NCBI GenBank assembly: GCA_963978545.1
Contig: OZ021725.1
Location: 90,755,305 to 90,819,304 of the forward strand
Source: Linyphia triangularis
Lineage: Eukaryota; Arthropoda; Arachnida; Araneae; Linyphiidae
Direction of reading: 5' to 3'
DNA: 64,000 bases
Every line of letters starts with the position of its first letter. Positions within the stretch are counted from its first letter, which is position 1. A program made the translations under genes and the position numbers. Under the pieces are notes generated by a model. That model was not told the origin of the DNA. It did no database searches and worked only from the letters and a program-made list of their open reading frames with translations. Positions 45,707 through 58,700 of this stretch are shown one piece after another.

Positions 45707-47409
45707 CATAGACAGCAATACGACATTCATTTTCATATGTAATTGCGGGTTTTTTTTGTATTTAAAGTGTATTCTCAGCAAAAATTCTATCTATTAAAGC
45801 AAACTTTGTCCAAATTGGTTCTGTAGATCATGAGTTATAGGCCAATATTAACCTATTCCTGATCAATGATTACAACATCATTTGAATTCTTCCATTTGAC
45901 GGGTACCAGATAAAAATAGCCAATTTGCAGCGATAACTTATTCAAACTAATAACTTCCAATCTATGATAAGGTTTGGTTTGGCAGTCTCCCAAACTAATG
46001 AATAAAAATAAAAGTTCACTAGATCAAAATATTATTTTAGCGTAAACATTTCAGCTTGGCGATAACTACGCCAACTTTCCGACTTAACGGTTTTTGGTAC
46101 CCGTCTAACGGAAAAGTATCAAATATTGTTGCCAGAGTTTTCTCACGTACCCAAATGTGTCTTGAGTGTTTTTTTTGTTTTTTTTAATATTCAATTGGGG
46201 GTTATAGGAAAAATATTCCTCATTAATCTGATGCAATAAAAGTGTGATCAGAAGTGTTGGTATCGCTTGCCTCTTCTAGAACTGCTGCCACTGCTGAATC
46301 ATGGACGAACGGTATACACTATGTTCTAATTGCCCTTTAATATTGTTACTTCATACTCAATAGCACTTAGCAACATATCCAAACTGAGCATCGTTGCCAA
46401 GCTGTTGGAGCAGTACTCTTTGATTGCATGATATGAGAGTAAGTACTATGTCACAAAAAACATAACTTGAACGCCGAGGGATATTAATGATAACAGTATT
46501 CAAACTTGAAATAATTATGTGCTTGAAGTAGTCAAATGTTTTGATCAGCATTAAAAAGCATTTGTTCACAATAATATATACATGAACAAGTAGAATAGTA
46601 TTTAAGTGACTTGACAATCAATTGCTCAAACTCAGAAATGATTATTTTGATATGCACAACGGTCCCCACAACGGCTTCATTCCTAGTGAAAAAGTTGGTT
46701 TATGTAATATTATTTATCTTATTTTCAGTGCTTTTATTACAGTAAATTTTAATTGATCGATTTCTAAATCACCCTCACAGAATTCTAAATTTTCTGTTTT
46801 TAACATTCAATTACATTTTTGTTGGTTTTGTTGCATATTACAGGTACTAATGATTTTGAAAATATATTTAGCATGATTTGATGTAATTTGGATAAAATTT
46901 ATTGTGTCCTTGAATTTTATTTTATGAATGATCTTATATGTTCCATATTATTACATCTGAGGATATTTATGATATGACCTGCATATTATGAGGACTGGGT
47001 ACTCGGTGACAGCATTAAAATCAGAAAAATCAACGCATTTGAAATAAATTGAATATTGGTCAAAATGAAGAAATTTTTTTTACATATGTTGTTCAAACCT
47101 TTTTTAAATTATATTTTAGAAAAAAGTTTATAATAATAGGCTAATAATTTATTAATAATCACTTATTCAAAACTCGATTAAAAAAAAAAATTGCAATGAG
47201 TTGAATTTGGTTACATTCGTAAAGGAATCTTCTTAAAACTAATAAAAAGTTTTTTTGCTTTTTATTTCTTAGAAATGTCTATATACTACATTAAATATCA
47301 GCTTTCTCAAAATAATAATAGAAAGTTTTTTTATGTGGTAATTTGTTGAGCGTATGAAAATTTGCAATTTTTTAAGTAATAATAATTAAAAACTAAATTG
47401 TATAGATTT

Positions 47410-47985
47410 GAATAATATTTTTGTTTAATATGTACTTCAGATGTTATATAATTGCCATAAAAAATTTCAATTCTATATCTTGCATAGTCTTTTATATGAG
47501 CATACCAAAAGTTGGAAAATCAACGTTTTGAGAAAACGTGAAAGAACTATAAAAGTTTTAATAACTTGCATGTTTTCCAAGTTTAATGTGCTTCAACTCT
47601 GTATTTTGAAGCAGCCATCTTTACAGATATTTCAAATTCCTTTTTTAATTCCCCCCTCCCCCTTTTCTTACATTTTTTTAGGTTTTTTAAATGCCCTCTC
47701 TTCTTTAGCTTCTCAACGATTAACGAAAAGTCGCAGCGATAGGGAAAATTGTTGTAAAAAGGTCCCATCCCCAAATTACTGGAATTTTAATATTATTTTA
47801 GTTTTAGTATGCACTTAATATGTTATTTAATCATAATAACAAATTTCAACTGTATATCTAGCATATTTTTTTTACAAGCATACAAAAATTTGGGAAACTG
47901 ACGTTTTCAGAAACGCAAAAATTTTTGCACAACTTGCATACTTTTCAAATTTAATATACTCTACCTCCATATTCTGAAATGTCTC
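47410..47985 (+). repeat. Diverged tandem duplication, ~395-bp unit
   Basis: AATATGT...TTCAA.TCTATATCTTGCATA, GTTGGAAAATCAACGTTTTGAGAA and CTTGCAT...TTTTCCAA.TTTAAT in 47425-47600 recur in order, with many differences, at 47815-47985. A plus-strand ORF spanning the first copy has no recognisable product. Confidence 0.5.
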
Positions 47986-48649
47986 CTTACAGATACTTCT
48001 ATGCCTTCTTGTTTTAATTGTTTATCTTTTATGCATCTTTTAAAGTTTTTTTTTTTTTAAGTCCTATATCTGCTTCAACTATTCGACAGTAATTGAAGCA
48101 TTGTAGTGTTTATTATGTAGTGTTATTATAGGGAAATGTTATAAACAAGTTAAATTCCCAGATGGAGAATAATTAGATTATTACTGCTTGATTCATCATT
48201 CAAATAAGTTTATGTTGCCACATAATGTATCTTAGACTTGCCAATGCAACTACTATATAAGTGTTTACATCACGCTTGTTATTTGATGTTAAAATTGACT
48301 TGTAAAAAGCAACTTAAAACTGTGATACAATCTTGGAAGTCAAACCTTTTCTATTTAAGATTCAGCCACAATACAATGTCCATTTTATCCCAATACATAT
48401 ATTTACATTAAGTCCCAAATCCCTTGCTTGGATATATTAATAGTTGTGTGCCTATTATTAACAGTTGTGTTGCAGTTTTGCAATCCCATGCTTAAATTTA
48501 CCAGGAAAGTGAAACATAGTCAACAAAAAGTTATGTGCACATGGTAATAAAACAGTAATTTTGACTTTTCTTTTAATAAAAATTTGTTATTTAACACAAG
48601 CTCATTTATTGCATTTTAATTTAAATATACGTATTTTTAGCTTCCCAAC

Positions 48650-48840
48650 ATCTGAAAGGTAACATAAACAACCCTTTCAGACACATTAACTGTCTGAAAA
48701 TATCCCCAATTCAGACAGTCTAAACGTCTGAAAATACCCCATTTTAAGACACTTCAAGTGTCTTAAAGATTAAGACACCATTTTAGATCTTAAAACAGTG
48801 CCACTTGTTTAAGACAATTTTGTGTCTTATTTTAAGACAT
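48650..48840. repeat. Right subterminal TCAGACA/AAGACAC motif array
   Basis: Dense alternation of TTTCAGACA, GTCTGAAAA, AAGACAC and GTGTCTTAAA, including the palindromic AAGACACTTCAAGTGTCTT. Partner of 44070-44290. Confidence 0.75.
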
Positions 48841-49148
48841 TTCCATTTGCTGTGTATAAGGTAGTAAATGTGCGTTTTGTACTTGAGAAATAAGGAAAAC
48901 GTGACGAAACACAGACAGTAGATTGGAGTTTTAACATTGTTTTCAAATGCCAATTTAAAATCAGCGTCCACATCTCTCCCTTGTATCTTCTCAGTCGAAA
49001 TACCGAACAATCAGAATGCACAAAGTAGTGCGTCTGCAGTTTCAGTTGCATCGAGCTTTAGTTGGCGTACTTGGTTATCTCGTCTCTAACTGTGGTATAG
49101 AGCACCTTTCACTGTAAACTTTTCGCTGTTGCGCACTGCTAACATGCT

Positions 49149-49322
49149 TTTTTTTTTTTTTTTTTTTTTTTTTTAATCTCCCATATTGAGAACACATGAC
49201 ATCGACTTCGTCCAAGGTAAAGAGAAAAATTTATGAAAAAAATCGTGAATTTAAGTAAGAATGTAATAAATTGTATGCGTTCATTCCAAGGGGGAAAAAA
49301 AAGGATGGGGGGGGGGGGGGGG
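49149..49322. repeat. T tract and G tract flanking AT-rich sequence
   Basis: T run at about 49148-49174 and a G14 run near 49308-49321. The ORFs on both strands here are homopolymer artefacts. Confidence 0.7.
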
Positions 49323-50379
49323 AGGGATAACCAACTTGTCCCATTTGTCATGATTTTTATACCATAAAAATGGTGTAAAAATGTCTGTAGTTAGAAACTC
49401 ATATTGGTACTGCATATATTTATTTTGCGACTCAAAAAATTTTGCAAATCTGATTATTGAACGTTTGACTCTTAGCCCCGAAAAGTGTGTCAACCCCTGA
49501 CGTAGGAGGCTGTTGGATTCAGATTTAATACAGTGTTTTTTTTAAAAATACTTTTAGGAAAGCAACTATTTACGTTGAAATAAAATTGAAGAAAAAAAAG
49601 AAGAAAAAAAAACGTGGACCGGACCGGCCCATTTTCTACATACCACTGATCGACTCTGTGATTGCATCGGGCAACACTATAGCCAGTACGCTCCTGGCAA
49701 TGAATCGTGTAGCGAGTCTGATGTTGTACTTTCGTAGCAAAATGAACCATTCAGCGAGCGAGGTAAGCCTGGTTCGAAGGGATTAAAAACTAGGATCTAT
49801 ACATATCGGGATTCCGCAACTCGAGGTCACGTAGCTAGTTTTCACTTTAAAAAAAAGGAATAAAATATAGAATTTTTGTTCTTTAATATTCAAAATGCTG
49901 TACCTCAAAACATTAAGCTTATGTGTTATTTGTTATATTTGCTCCTTCTCGATTTTTCGTTAGAAATATGTGATTACAGAAAATAAGAATAGAAATAGTT
50001 ATTTACGTCAGAATTCTAGATAGTCTTCTGAGGTAACAAAGATAGCCTAAATGGACTCCAGAGAACAAGATGACTGATTGACCTCATACATACCCGACTT
50101 TATCTTCTCTTCACCAACCTCACTAAAAATGTCCCCTGTGCTCCAATTCCAAGCTCCCTTTTTTTCGCTTTCTTAAAACTTTTCTTGATAAACTTCTTCT
50201 GAGATACGATAATAATAGCAATAACAACAACTAAGTTCCATGAATAAAATTAAAAAAAAAAAAAAAAAAAAAAAAGTATCCCGGAACTCTGTTATAAATC
50301 ACCCTTAGGTGTGATCCCAGTTCTGCTTTTTTTAAAATTCTGTTTCTTTCTCAATAAAAAGAGTCCAAAACGCATTAGT

Positions 50380-50930
50380 ACCGCTTGGAATAAGCGAATC
50401 TACTTACCTTTTCCCGGGGAAGTTATAAACGAGCTTATTATTTTATATTCCGAAGCACCAAGCCGTCATAAACATTAGCTTATCGATTCCTTTAATGAGT
50501 TGGCGGCAGGCGGGTCCACCTTTTAATGAGTAGCGTCCATCATATAGCATTGTCGTTCGGATGGTATCCCTTCGGAGCTTATTAGTTACGGACGGTTGCT
50601 TCTTCATTTACATGGCTCTCGAGAAAAGTTGTTGCAGATCTATTTATTAGCTGGAGGAGAAGGAGGCGGACTACTCATCTCAGCTCACCTCATTGGCATT
50701 GTTGTGGAACGGTGAGTTAACTGGGAGAGGGTCCGTCGTTGCAGTTGATGATTTAAAGGAGCCATGGAGTGCGCGCAGTTGAACAAAAAAGCGTTATTGC
50801 CTTCTGGGTCCTCGTCCTGGAAACAGGGGGGTTGTCTGTGAAAAAATGATTATTATTTTCAGTTCAATGACATAGATTACAGTCCAGGGCGATTGTAGTT
50901 AACAGTGAGGTGAGTATGAGGACAAATGTA
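50380..50930. promoter_or_regulatory. Higher-complexity non-coding island, candidate regulatory DNA or untranslated exon
   Basis: Base composition and complexity rise sharply against the AT-rich surroundings, with no long ORF on either strand. Two strong donor-like sites, AACG|GTGAGTTAAC near 50711 and GAG|GTGAGTATGA near 50911, raise the possibility of plus-strand 5' untranslated exons. I see no recognisable protein reading. Confidence 0.35.
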
Positions 50931-51205
50931 CTATTTGTTATACGAATGAACTAGCCGAAAATTACTGAGCTATTTGAAATATGAAAGTTTAGCTTAGTTC
51001 AATCACGAGAGTTTAAATTTTTTTGGATTAGAGATAGAACATTAGACTCTGATGACAGAAACCCTACGACAAGAGCACCCAAATTCTGAAACATTGTGAC
51101 CCTTTTTTAGAGACCGAACCTGTATCTTCAGTGAATTAAATTTTTTCAGAGACGAATTGTATACGTGATTTCTGAAAGCGGATTAAGACCAAAATAAGGG
51201 CTATA

Positions 51206-51208
<3 letters not shown>

Positions 51209-51245
<37 letters not shown>

Positions 51246-51260
51246 ATAATAATAAAAACT
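51209..51260. repeat. A35 tract followed by (AAT)n
   Basis: Long A run grading into AATAATAATAAT, as in a retroposon tail or slippage tract. Confidence 0.9.
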
Positions 51261-51465
51261 TTTATTATTAAAGATAATTTCACGAAAAATATTTCTATTT
51301 AAGGCCTAAATGAAGGGTGCTCTTGCTTTCTAATGCTGTTGAGAATGGCAATGAAATCCAAAGCAATTACAAAGCATTTAGCAGTGAGAGCTTGTTTTCA
51401 TACTTGGTTTTAATTCCTGTTCGTGCCAAAATCCAACTTTACAAAGCTATATATATTGTGGCGAC

Positions 51466-51575
51466 CTCAAATAACAGATAAAACTTCAGTGCAATGGAGT
51501 ACTCTTTTGCAGAGCGGTAAAGCATCTGCCTCGAGTTCCAATGGTCTCGGGATCGAGGCCCGTCACCCACAGCGA
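51466..51575 (+). mobile_element. tRNA-derived SINE, family C
   Basis: GTGGCGACCTCAAATAACAG, then TGCAGAGCGGTAAAGCATCT (box A region), TCGGGATCGAGGCCCG (box B) and CACCCACAG. The upstream ~65 nt before the tRNA-like part is shared with 45560-45640, so it is part of the family and not a true tRNA gene. Confidence 0.65.
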
Positions 51576-53129
51576 AAGCTGCATACGCTTTAATATGTTA
51601 AAGGGGATAGTACCTTCGAAGCTTTAACACGTTGACTGCCATTTACGAAATATCTACTAAGGTTGTTTGCTTGCCCAGGACTCCTACTACGAGTTATCTT
51701 GTCCTTTCATTACTTGCCATATTTGTACAGCTACGAGGGAACTCATAGCGTAACAGTGTAAATACGAATAGATGGCCTCAGGAAAGAGAATAAAAGAAAC
51801 AGGTTTAAGCTTATATCAACAGAAAATACGATTATACAAAGTTTATTAAAAAAAGAGGAAATAAATTTGTACGTTTCGTGATAATTTTTAAAACAATCTT
51901 TCAGGCAAAGTGCAGGCTTCTCTTGGCAGAGTGGGCAGAAGTAACCAGAAGTAACGTGTTTCGCGTCGTATTATCGCACCGTGGAATCGAGAGAAATTCT
52001 GTGGCAGTAAACCTGTTAATAAATTAAAAAAAAAAAAAAAGGATTTGAAATTTTTATTGAACAGATAACCGGAAAAATAAAAATTTACTTCGAATCTACG
52101 ATTAAAATTCAGTTTTAAAAATGTAGTAAGTTTAATAGAGGATAGTTTAGGAGGTTCTTCATCACCTTTCGACTATATGCCAGTAGTAGTGTTTTTCTGA
52201 AAGGTATGCGCAATCCTGTTTTTCTCTTGGCAGCTTTAGTAAAGTAATAAGTAAAATTTTCTTTCAATGTTTTGAAATCTAGACAATTATGCAATTTGAA
52301 ACGTTCACATTATTTTCGATTATAACCGTTTGAAAAGTTTCAATACTCTAATATTTCTGGTCTGTTAATATCTTGTCTCAAACTACCAAAAATTGACGGC
52401 GACCCTCAGTTTGGAAACTCTGCTCTACGGCGTGGATATTCATTTAAACCGTACTTTTAACTTTAAGACGTCCTGTTTCTTGAAATAGTTAAATTGTTTT
52501 AATGGGGAGTTATATTGTTGAGTAGAAAAAAGGAAGCTATAATTGTTTACTTAGTTGGGTGTAAATTATTAATCACTAATGTCAGACATTACTACAATGG
52601 CAATATTTGGTCTTGTGCATCCTGCAGTGTTTCGAATAATATTTTCTCACTTTGAAAATCATTATCTTTCTAAAATGGCTGACTGAAAAATTGTTGAAAA
52701 ATATCGCAGACCATCGTTGCAGTACCAACTATTAAGATACAACTTCGAAAGTTATCAGCGGACGAAAAGAAAAATTCAGGGATTAAAGAGTTAGAAAAAT
52801 AAGAAAAAATGCATTAAAAAATCTTTAACAGAAACCAGTTTGGTTTTTGGTAAAGACAACAATGTCTGTAGAACTTAGTTTGTTCAAATAAATTCAAGTA
52901 GCAGTACATTTTCTTTCAACGGAGAAGAAACGCCTAATGGAAACGGTTTTAATTAAGGGACAATCAAATATGTGCAATTAAGAAACAGATCAGTTCAACC
53001 AATAAACAGGAAATATCTTTACACAAATAAATAATAAAGGACATTGATTTTAAATTTAAATAAATGATCAACACAATACTAATTCAACTGAAATACTTCC
53101 TTTTTATTCAAGGTAATTTTTTGAACAAC

Positions 53130-53535
53130 CCCTCAAATTAGATCTCGTTATTACAGAGAGAACACTTTCTTGAGCCGGTGTCTGCTCCACGATAACGTTA
53201 AACCACAAGGACCCTACAGGATCTCGAGGCATTGGATTATCAACTTGATGCTTTATGATGATTTTTTAGCAGGTGTCTTACACATTTTTTTTGGATCCTT
53301 TCAGGTTTTGTAATGGCGCCCGTCTGTTTATGAAGTGTGATAAGGATGAGCAGTTGTTTAAGACCCAGGTCCCTCGGTACATTTCTATGAGCGAGTGTGC
53401 CAATGAGGAATTTCCGAGATAAGATGGTTATAAGGTACATTCGGTTAAAAGGGCCCTCGGGATTGGATGAAACACGAAACGGAAATTTGAAAGTAAAATT
53501 CGGCTTGGAGGAAAAGTTGTCCCCGAGGAGATTTG
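53130..53535. promoter_or_regulatory. Non-coding island with GATA-like sites
   Basis: Another block of high-complexity sequence, with TGATAAGG near 53338 and AGATAAGA near 53417 as GATA-type motifs plus GGCGCCCG and TTTATGA motifs. ORFs overlap on both strands, without protein-like composition and with no known match. Conservation could not be tested. Confidence 0.3.
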
Positions 53536-56500
53536 ATTTTTTTTTTTGCAATGGAATTTTTTTTCGCTTTTATGGCGATTTAGTACGGAAAACAATTATA
53601 ATAAATGAGCAATCACTTTTGCTCATTAATAAAAGTTAAATGAATGTTATGCTTGGCATAAATTCCTTTACGAACACAGTGAAAAAAAATTGATAACGAG
53701 TCTCCTTTAATTGCATTTCAGTGTTAGTTGTCCATGAATATCAATTCGAATCAATTTTTAATGGATCAGAAGTTGTTTTCTCTTTACAGAAATATATTTA
53801 AAAGGGAGAGCTAGTCTGCTCATTCTTTATGATTTAATTGTTTTGCCGCAATTTCTGCCAAGGTATAGCTTCAAAACAAGAGTTTCCATACTTTTAAAGA
53901 TTGCGACCCAGTTTTTGGAAACTCAACCTATAACAACCACTTCATCCTCGGTGATTTGAATTGTTATAGAGGCGAAGATCACACTTTCGGAAAGAGGTTT
54001 CATGATCCAAAAAGTAACTTCAGTGGAGAAAGAAACATTTATTATTAAGTATAATTTTACAAAAAACATTTCTAATAAGGACTGTGTGAAACCCTGCAGT
54101 TCTTTAAAATTGCTGTTGGTGATGTTGAGAAATCTAAGTTAATTCGAGTTATTTTCAGACGTAACGAGTTCGGCATCGGCAGTTTGTTACGATACTTGGT
54201 CTTTGACCAATGCCGAAAATCCAACATTACAAAATTATGATTACTTCTTCAAATCTTCAGTAGAAAGAATTGGAAAGTTTGTTGGACAGATTACCAGAAT
54301 AGCTTTAATTTACTACGATTAAAATTCCGTTTTAGGGATATATTTTAGGAAAGGTTGACAAGTTCACTAGCTTTTAACGATGTGCTACTGGTTATGTTTC
54401 CCTATAAAAGGAATGTGCTATCCACTTGTTTTCAAGTACAGTTCTTCATTTCTTCAGTGAAGTAATCGCTAATATTTTCTTTCAAAGCATTACAGTTTTT
54501 TTGGTAATTATTATATCAGAAATATTCACATTTTTTTTTTTTTAGTATAAACGTTAGAAATGTTTTTATGCTCTCATATTTGTTGCCTTCTCTATTTTTT
54601 CCTTCGTAAAACCAGTTTTATTTTAACGAATCAACAAATTTTATCATACATTGCAAATATATCTAAACCTCCCTTGCCGTGCAAATATAAATTTAATTAA
54701 TTAAGATAGTTGAATTAACGGTTTTTATTGCCAAAAAATCGTTATTTCTTCACGGAGTTCCACAAGTTTTGTAGCACTTTCCCTCTGGTGATAGCCAAAC
54801 GCACTTCCGTATGTAGAAAAAGTGATAAGTGGGTGCTGCTTTTTTTTTTGTCTTGTTAGTACCATGTATCTTAATGAAGATTTTTAGCCCCCATTATATC
54901 TTAGAAATTGTTGAAAGATACATATACATTCAATATCTTGGCAGGATCCTTCAAAAAGACAGGACCATCAGTGTGTAGCAATCCACAGTTTGGGAAACTG
55001 CTTTGAAGAATATAAGCGCCAGCTATAACCACACTAAAACACAGGGTGGTTTCTAACTACACTTTAAAATTGTTTTCCTTTGGTGCCCCCCTCCCCCCCC
55101 AAAAAAACCCTTGTAATTTTTTCTTTAAATTTTGGTAATGATTTTTAATTGCTGCTGGTTCATATTTTAAATGTTGCATGCTCCATCTTATAAAGGCAAT
55201 GGCTTGGTAAATATTGTGGCCCTAAAAATAAAACATTAGACCTATGGGATATAGGCTAATAATTTCTCTCTCTTTTTTTTTTCAAAATATTTATATTTGT
55301 GCTAATGGCCAATTCGAATTTAAAAATAAATAATGTTATTAGATATTCCTTCAAGATTTCACTAAATACTGCTTACATAATTTAATTTTTCTAAAAGTAA
55401 ATAGTTTCATTAAGGCAATTTGTATCCAACAATATTCAGAATAATGCTTTTTTTACTGGTAAATATTTAAAACACGAATGATTGATATATATATTACATT
55501 AAAATTAGTAAATACTTTAATAACTTTAATACTGTGCAGCTTTAGGATAAGCTTATATAAAATCAATAAACCAAAATTTATAGAGCTTATAATAAGCAAT
55601 CATTTCTGAGACTATAATGCATGTATTCTGTGTGTATACTTTGTCTATCACTTTACCTACAACGAACTATCAACCTGAACGAAACTTCTTTAAAAATCAA
55701 CTGCGCGTGTTCACATTACAGCACTATTGTGGTAAATTAGTTAGTATACTTATTTCCTACACCTCCAAAGGTGTACCTCTTTCTCTGTTACTCGGTATTC
55801 CCTCTTTTCAGTCTGTTTTTCCTAAAATTATTTCTTTGGACGATGTCAAGTATTGATATGAAATTAAGTACATATTAATATTATGCTTTAAGGGGAGTTT
55901 AAACATATTGAGGGCAACAGAAACAAACTTTTTTGTGTAATTTTCAATGTGTTACAAAATAAAATGTATTCTATCTTTTAATTGGTGTTTTTACACAGCA
56001 CAATGTATGATTCCTTATCGAAAAACAATATTTATTTTAAGTATAGGTATGTCTTTTTTTTTTTTTTTTTTGTAAAGTTACCAAGTGAAACGCAACGATG
56101 GAAAATTAAAAAGAAAAAAATTCTGGAATAATTTCTGGAATAAACTCAACATTAACAGTGGAAATTAAAGCTAACTTATGGGTTTATTCTTTGTGGGAGA
56201 ATTATCCTTCAATACAATATAGAAATACTTTTATTTAAAAAAAAAAAAAAAAACTTTTTATCTAATATTATAATTCTTAGGTCAGGGAATGTAAAATTAT
56301 CATGCGTATGCATAAGCACTTTTAAAATGATAGGCCAATAACTTTTTTTAATACTGTGGGTAACTTATATTCAGAATTAAAAAAAAAAAAAAAAAAAATT
56401 GCATTACGCTTCCCTTGATAACTTTTAAAAAAATATACTTAATGCTAAAAAAAAAATTGTTTTTCAAAAAGGAATTAAATATCATGCTGTATAAAAAATA

Positions 56501-56989
56501 TCAATTTAAAATATCAAATACATTTTATTTTAAAGCATATCGAAAATTAAGCAAAAAAGCTGTTTTTGTTGCCGTCAAAAGGTTTAAACTCCGTTTAAAA
56601 GCAACTGCAATTTATATAATAAAACTCATTTATCCTTGAGTAGACAGCTACCAACAGAAACACTATCAACGTAAATACAGATATTTATAAAACATGTGTT
56701 CAGTAGTTAGACGGAAATTTTATACGCACCTAATTCAAAAACCAAAAGTTATTAATTTTCTTTAAATTAATATACACGATTTCAATTATCATTTATATTT
56801 TGTTGTACAGATTACATATAAACTATTAAGCATATTTAAATTATAAATACGATAAGTATTGAAATAAATTAAGAAACATTACCCATTCTCTCACAGTTCA
56901 TGTTCAGCCCATTCGCAACATACCATCACTTCTAGAACTGTTGCCTCACGACAAGTCAAAACAATTAAACTTTCATAACAAACCTTATT

Positions 56990-58700
56990 TATTATCGTTG
57001 TAAGATATCAGGAAAATTAAGGGGATTAAAAGCACCTTTTAATTCCAAATCCGAACAAACTTTACGGACGGGCCATTTACGACGATCGTCCCACAAGATT
57101 TGCGCAACAAAACGCGAATCAAATAAAGAGTTATGACGAGTGGGCGCCATTATGGATTCACACTCCCGGATAAAATCCGGCTAAATAACAGGCCTGACTG
57201 AATTTACAGTTGAGGGAGTATCCGGGAAATTAAGTTAAAAGGGGCGCTAGGTGTGGAGAGGAGCGCCATTTTAATGCTAATCCCTCTTTATCTGTCTTGC
57301 TAAGATCGGCAATGAAGAAGAAATTGATGGACATCCGGTCTGGAGAGATCGTAAAAAATGAACGGTATTCGCAGGAATTTCCTCCGATATCCATTTAAGC
57401 AAATTTCCAATTAAAAACTTGACTAATGAAAGGGAGTTTATTTCGGCAGGGGGCGAGCTTTTAATCGTTCTTTGGGAAAAGGATTTTCCGTTCCGAAGAA
57501 AGACCTAAATAATTTACGAGGCTGGCTAATTACAAGTGAAAACAAAATCTTAAGAGCGCATTCCGGAGTGGTGGGGGATAAAGTGGGCTTTTCTGTTTTA
57601 ACCCGCCAAAGCAAAGAGAATATTTATAAAGCGGGAGACACCTGAAACTTTGTTGTAGCCTTAAGACCCCATCGATTCGTTAGCATTCCACACATTCTTT
57701 AAGGGATCCGAATAGCCGGCCATGATATCTCTTTAAATATTTTCATTCGATATTTTATAGTTTTAATTATACCTGGACGTTGATTATGTTCATAAATATC
57801 CCCCCAACAACTGCGGCGAAAGTTTGTTTCCCTTCCACTACCAACAACAGCCCTTATTTCTTGAAAAAAAAAAAAAGGGGGAAAGGGATTTCTCTTTCAG
57901 CCTGTTTTAACTCCCACCCATTCCGTTTTATTATCTGTTAGTCGCGTATGGTCCCTTCTTCCTTTATGGTCGTGATAATATATTTAACAAGGCCGTAGGC
58001 TCCAGTTTAGGTGGGTGAATAATTAGCAGGGGCAATTAACGAATGCAAAGTCAGTCTGCGAGCCGAAACCCGGTACCAGAAACATAAAACATTTAATTAA
58101 TATCGTAAAATCACATTTATAGCTCTGTTCGCCCGGAACGGTCGAAACTCGGAATAGTTGTGAAGGCTCGTTCACACACGGGTCGCCACCGTCCCTCCCG
58201 CCATCTATCGGCCGACCTCGTAAATTTCCACCCTTTTAGCACTTCCACAGGGTACGGACACAATGTGGTTACGATTGGGGGAAAGGGTTATTACGAGGGC
58301 TGTAGTCCCCTCGATTTATTTAAGGGGTGATTATTCATGGTCTCGCTTCAACAGCTTGCATAAATCAGAGAGAAGTTTGTGGGTGTCCGCATAAAACAAA
58401 GGTAATGCTCGTCTTTTATTAGCGGAATGGCTGTAACCTTCTCAGAGACGGGTGGAAATTTTTAAACCTGATCATTCCGGTTATGATCGGCGTGTTTGAT
58501 CATCAGCGCCGTCGAACGAGTGGAAAACAAAAAGAGGAGCGTGTGGTCCATTAAATCGCGCCATTTTATTTATGGCTTATAATTCGAGTTCGTACGCCGA
58601 ATGTGCTCGGCCGTGGGAATAATTAATTAAGGAAGTATTAGCTTCGGCCTGTGCTATCGGTTTGTCCATCTTAAGCACTTTAGCAAAATAAACAGTCGTA
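56990..58700. promoter_or_regulatory. 1.7-kb ORF-free, GC-richer island, candidate developmental enhancer/PRE-like cluster
   Basis: The stretch contrasts with its AT-rich flanks, yet no ORF over 60 codons lies in it on either strand, so it is not exonic. It contains several GCGCCAT/CGCCAT sites resembling PHO/YY1 motifs (57144, 57263, 58199, 58558). Homeodomain-type cores TAATTA/AATTAA occur near 57525, 58040, 58093 and 58622, with TTTATGG/CATAAAT motifs near 57795, 57965 and 58570. This mix resembles conserved non-coding elements near developmental regulators. The assignment is inferential. Confidence 0.4.

Larger units (their letters stand above)
44062..48854. mobile_element. 4.8-kb DNA transposon-like element with CACTG/CAGTG-type ends and TCAGACA arrays
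   Basis: The left end is CACTGTAAATGCTGGTGTCT and the right end, inverted, CACAGCAAATGGAAATGTCT. Both are followed by TTAA..TAAGACACAAAAT-like sequence. TA lies outside both ends (44060-44061 and 48855-48856). Each side carries 200 bp packed with TTCAGACA/GTCTGAA and AAGACAC/GTGTCTTA motifs in both orientations (44070-44290 and 48650-48840). This architecture suits CACTA/EnSpm-type elements with subterminal transposase sites. The interior holds a gypsy fragment, a SINE-like insert and AT-rich DNA. No transposase was recognised. Confidence 0.6.

Noticed and set aside
47441..47818. 125-codon plus-strand ORF
   Set aside because: It spans one copy of a diverged tandem repeat and ends in unrelated AT-rich sequence. 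No known motif.
53240..53639. Overlapping ORFs of 103 (minus) and 80 (plus) codons
   Set aside because: Open frames on both strands of a high-complexity non-coding island. Neither has protein-like motifs or splice sites.
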